The notes under the pieces: model-generated
What the model saw: only the letters and a program-made list of their open reading frames with translations
What the model was told of the DNA's origin: nothing
Databases searched by the model: none
In this document: one piece after another, positions 5,526 to 6,122 of the stretch
How the letters are laid out: each line of letters begins with the position of its first letter
Numbering within the stretch: position 1 is the stretch's first letter
NCBI GenBank assembly: GCA_964354135.1
Contig: CAYGZA010000363.1
Location: 1 to 6,122 of the forward strand
Reading direction: 5' to 3'
Length of the DNA: 6,122 bases
Source: CAYGZA01 sp964354135
GTDB taxonomy: Bacteria > Planctomycetota > Planctomycetia > Pirellulales > Thermoguttaceae
Made by a program: the position numbers and the translations under genes

Positions 5526-6080
5526 ATGAAAGACCGCGAGTTGGTGATCGGCGTCAGCGGCGGGATCGCCGCCTACAAGACGGCGGCGCTGGTAAGCCGG
5601 CTCGTGCAGGCCGGGGCGGGAGTCACCGTGGTGATGACCAGAGCGGCCACTCGGCTCGTGGGGCCCAAGACCTTCGAGGCCCTCACCGGGCGGCCGGTTG
5701 GAACCAAGACGTTCGGCCCGGGAGCCCATCCGCACATCGAGATTGCCCAAGCGGCGGACCTGCTCTGCATCGCCCCGGCCACCGCCAACATCCTCGCCAA
5801 GGCCGCCTGCGGCCTGGCCGACGACCTCCTGAGCACGCTCCTGTTGTGCTTCGCCGGCCCGATCCTCCTGGCCCCGGCCATGAACAGCCAAATGTGGGAG
5901 AAACCCGCCGTAAAGCGCAACGTCGCCCAGCTCCGCGCCGACGGCTTCTCGATCGTCGACCCGGAGGAAGGTTACTTGAGCTGCGGGACCGTCGGCCCGG
6001 GCCGCATGGCCTCGCCCGAGAAGCTCTTCCGCATGATCGCGGAAGCGTTGGAGGGAGTAGGCCGTAGACAATGGCACTAA
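5526..6080 (+). CDS. coaC: Phosphopantothenoylcysteine decarboxylase (stand-alone CoaC flavoprotein)
   Basis: FMN enzyme of coenzyme A synthesis that decarboxylates 4'-phosphopantothenoylcysteine to 4'-phosphopantetheine. It has 184 residues with the HFCD-family signatures: GVSGGIAAYK (9-18) for FMN binding, PHIEIAQAADL (69-79) with catalytic His70, APATANILAKAACGLADDLL (83-102), PAMNSQMW (117-124) with Asn120, and LSCGTVGPGRM (151-161) with Cys153. The His, Asn and Cys needed for catalysis are all present. In most bacteria CoaC is fused to CoaB in a protein of about 400 residues (Dfp). Here a TAA stops it after the CoaC domain, so CoaB must be encoded elsewhere or further right. The ATG at 5526 gives a normal N-terminus; an in-frame TTG at 5520 adds two residues. 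No Shine-Dalgarno precedes either. A heptamer repeat ends 37 nt upstream. Confidence 0.94.
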   Translation: MKDRELVIGVSGGIAAYKTAALVSRLVQAGAGVTVVMTRAATRLVGPKTFEALTGRPVGTKTFGPGAHPHIEIAQAADLLCIAPATANILAKAACGLADDLLSTLLLCFAGPILLAPAMNSQMWEKPAVKRNVAQLRADGFSIVDPEEGYLSCGTVGPGRMASPEKLFRMIAEALEGVGRRQWH

Positions 6081-6122
6081 GTTTTGTACGTAACCGTTTT
6101 AGCGGCTTTGCGATACTTCTTC
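6081..6122. other. Right-edge sequence with no assignable feature
   Basis: 42 bases after the coaC stop, more AT-rich than the genes. A weak CCGT/GCGG stem with a TTTA loop is visible, too small to call a terminator. No start of the next gene can be fixed. Confidence 0.4.

Noticed and set aside
5391..6077. Minus-strand open frame of 228 codons ending in an ISYQLSA repeat
   Set aside because: It is the antisense of coaC running into the heptamer repeat, which has no stops on that strand. The repeated peptide comes from DNA slippage and not from a selected protein.

Overview
The window is GC-rich bacterial chromosome (by eye above 60 % G+C, with strong third-position G/C bias) carrying conserved housekeeping genes. 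I see no insertion sequence, phage gene, CRISPR array, tRNA or rRNA. The gene order tpiA-secG-yicC-gmk-rpoZ-coaC, a CoaC that is not fused to CoaB, the style of the SecG sequence and the weak or absent Shine-Dalgarno sites on some genes all suggest a planctomycete (Planctomycetota, perhaps Pirellulales-like). That is an inference from remembered family and synteny patterns; no database search was possible.

Layout. Bases 1-555 (minus strand) are the first 185 codons of dnaK, which runs off the left edge. Bases 556-1032 are a divergent intergenic region of about 480 bp. It has a dnaK ribosome binding site, an AT-rich island with a small dyad, a perfect 10-bp inverted repeat at 749-820, and a good sigma70-type promoter (TTGACA-N17-TACAAG, 915-943) pointing at the next gene. 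Bases 1033-2166 are a three-domain chorismate mutase/prephenate dehydratase/ACT protein (pheA). A 242-bp gap follows. Then comes a compact plus-strand run that reads as an operon: tpiA (2409-3167), secG (3190-3552), yicC (3586-4470), gmk (4505-5101) and rpoZ (5094-5357, overlapping gmk by 8 bp). After a 168-bp gap filled mostly by a heptanucleotide tandem repeat (CTGATAG, about 13-14 units, 5391-5488) comes coaC (5526-6080). The last 42 bases hold nothing I can assign.

How the genes fit together. pheA makes phenylpyruvate for phenylalanine synthesis. The operon combines a glycolytic enzyme (TpiA), a translocon subunit (SecG), an RNA-processing or stress endoribonuclease (YicC), GMP kinase (Gmk), the RNA polymerase omega subunit (RpoZ) and a coenzyme A biosynthesis decarboxylase (CoaC). 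These are growth-linked functions, not one pathway. gmk-rpoZ is a widely conserved pair, and YicC often sits beside Gmk.

The most interesting points are two. First, the chorismate mutase domain of PheA seems to have lost nearly all of its catalytic residues while the dehydratase domain keeps its core; the dehydratase P-loop and the ACT ligand motif are also non-standard. Second, the heptamer repeat sits in the untranslated leader of coaC and closes all three forward reading frames. I see no evidence of a wholly new multi-gene system here.
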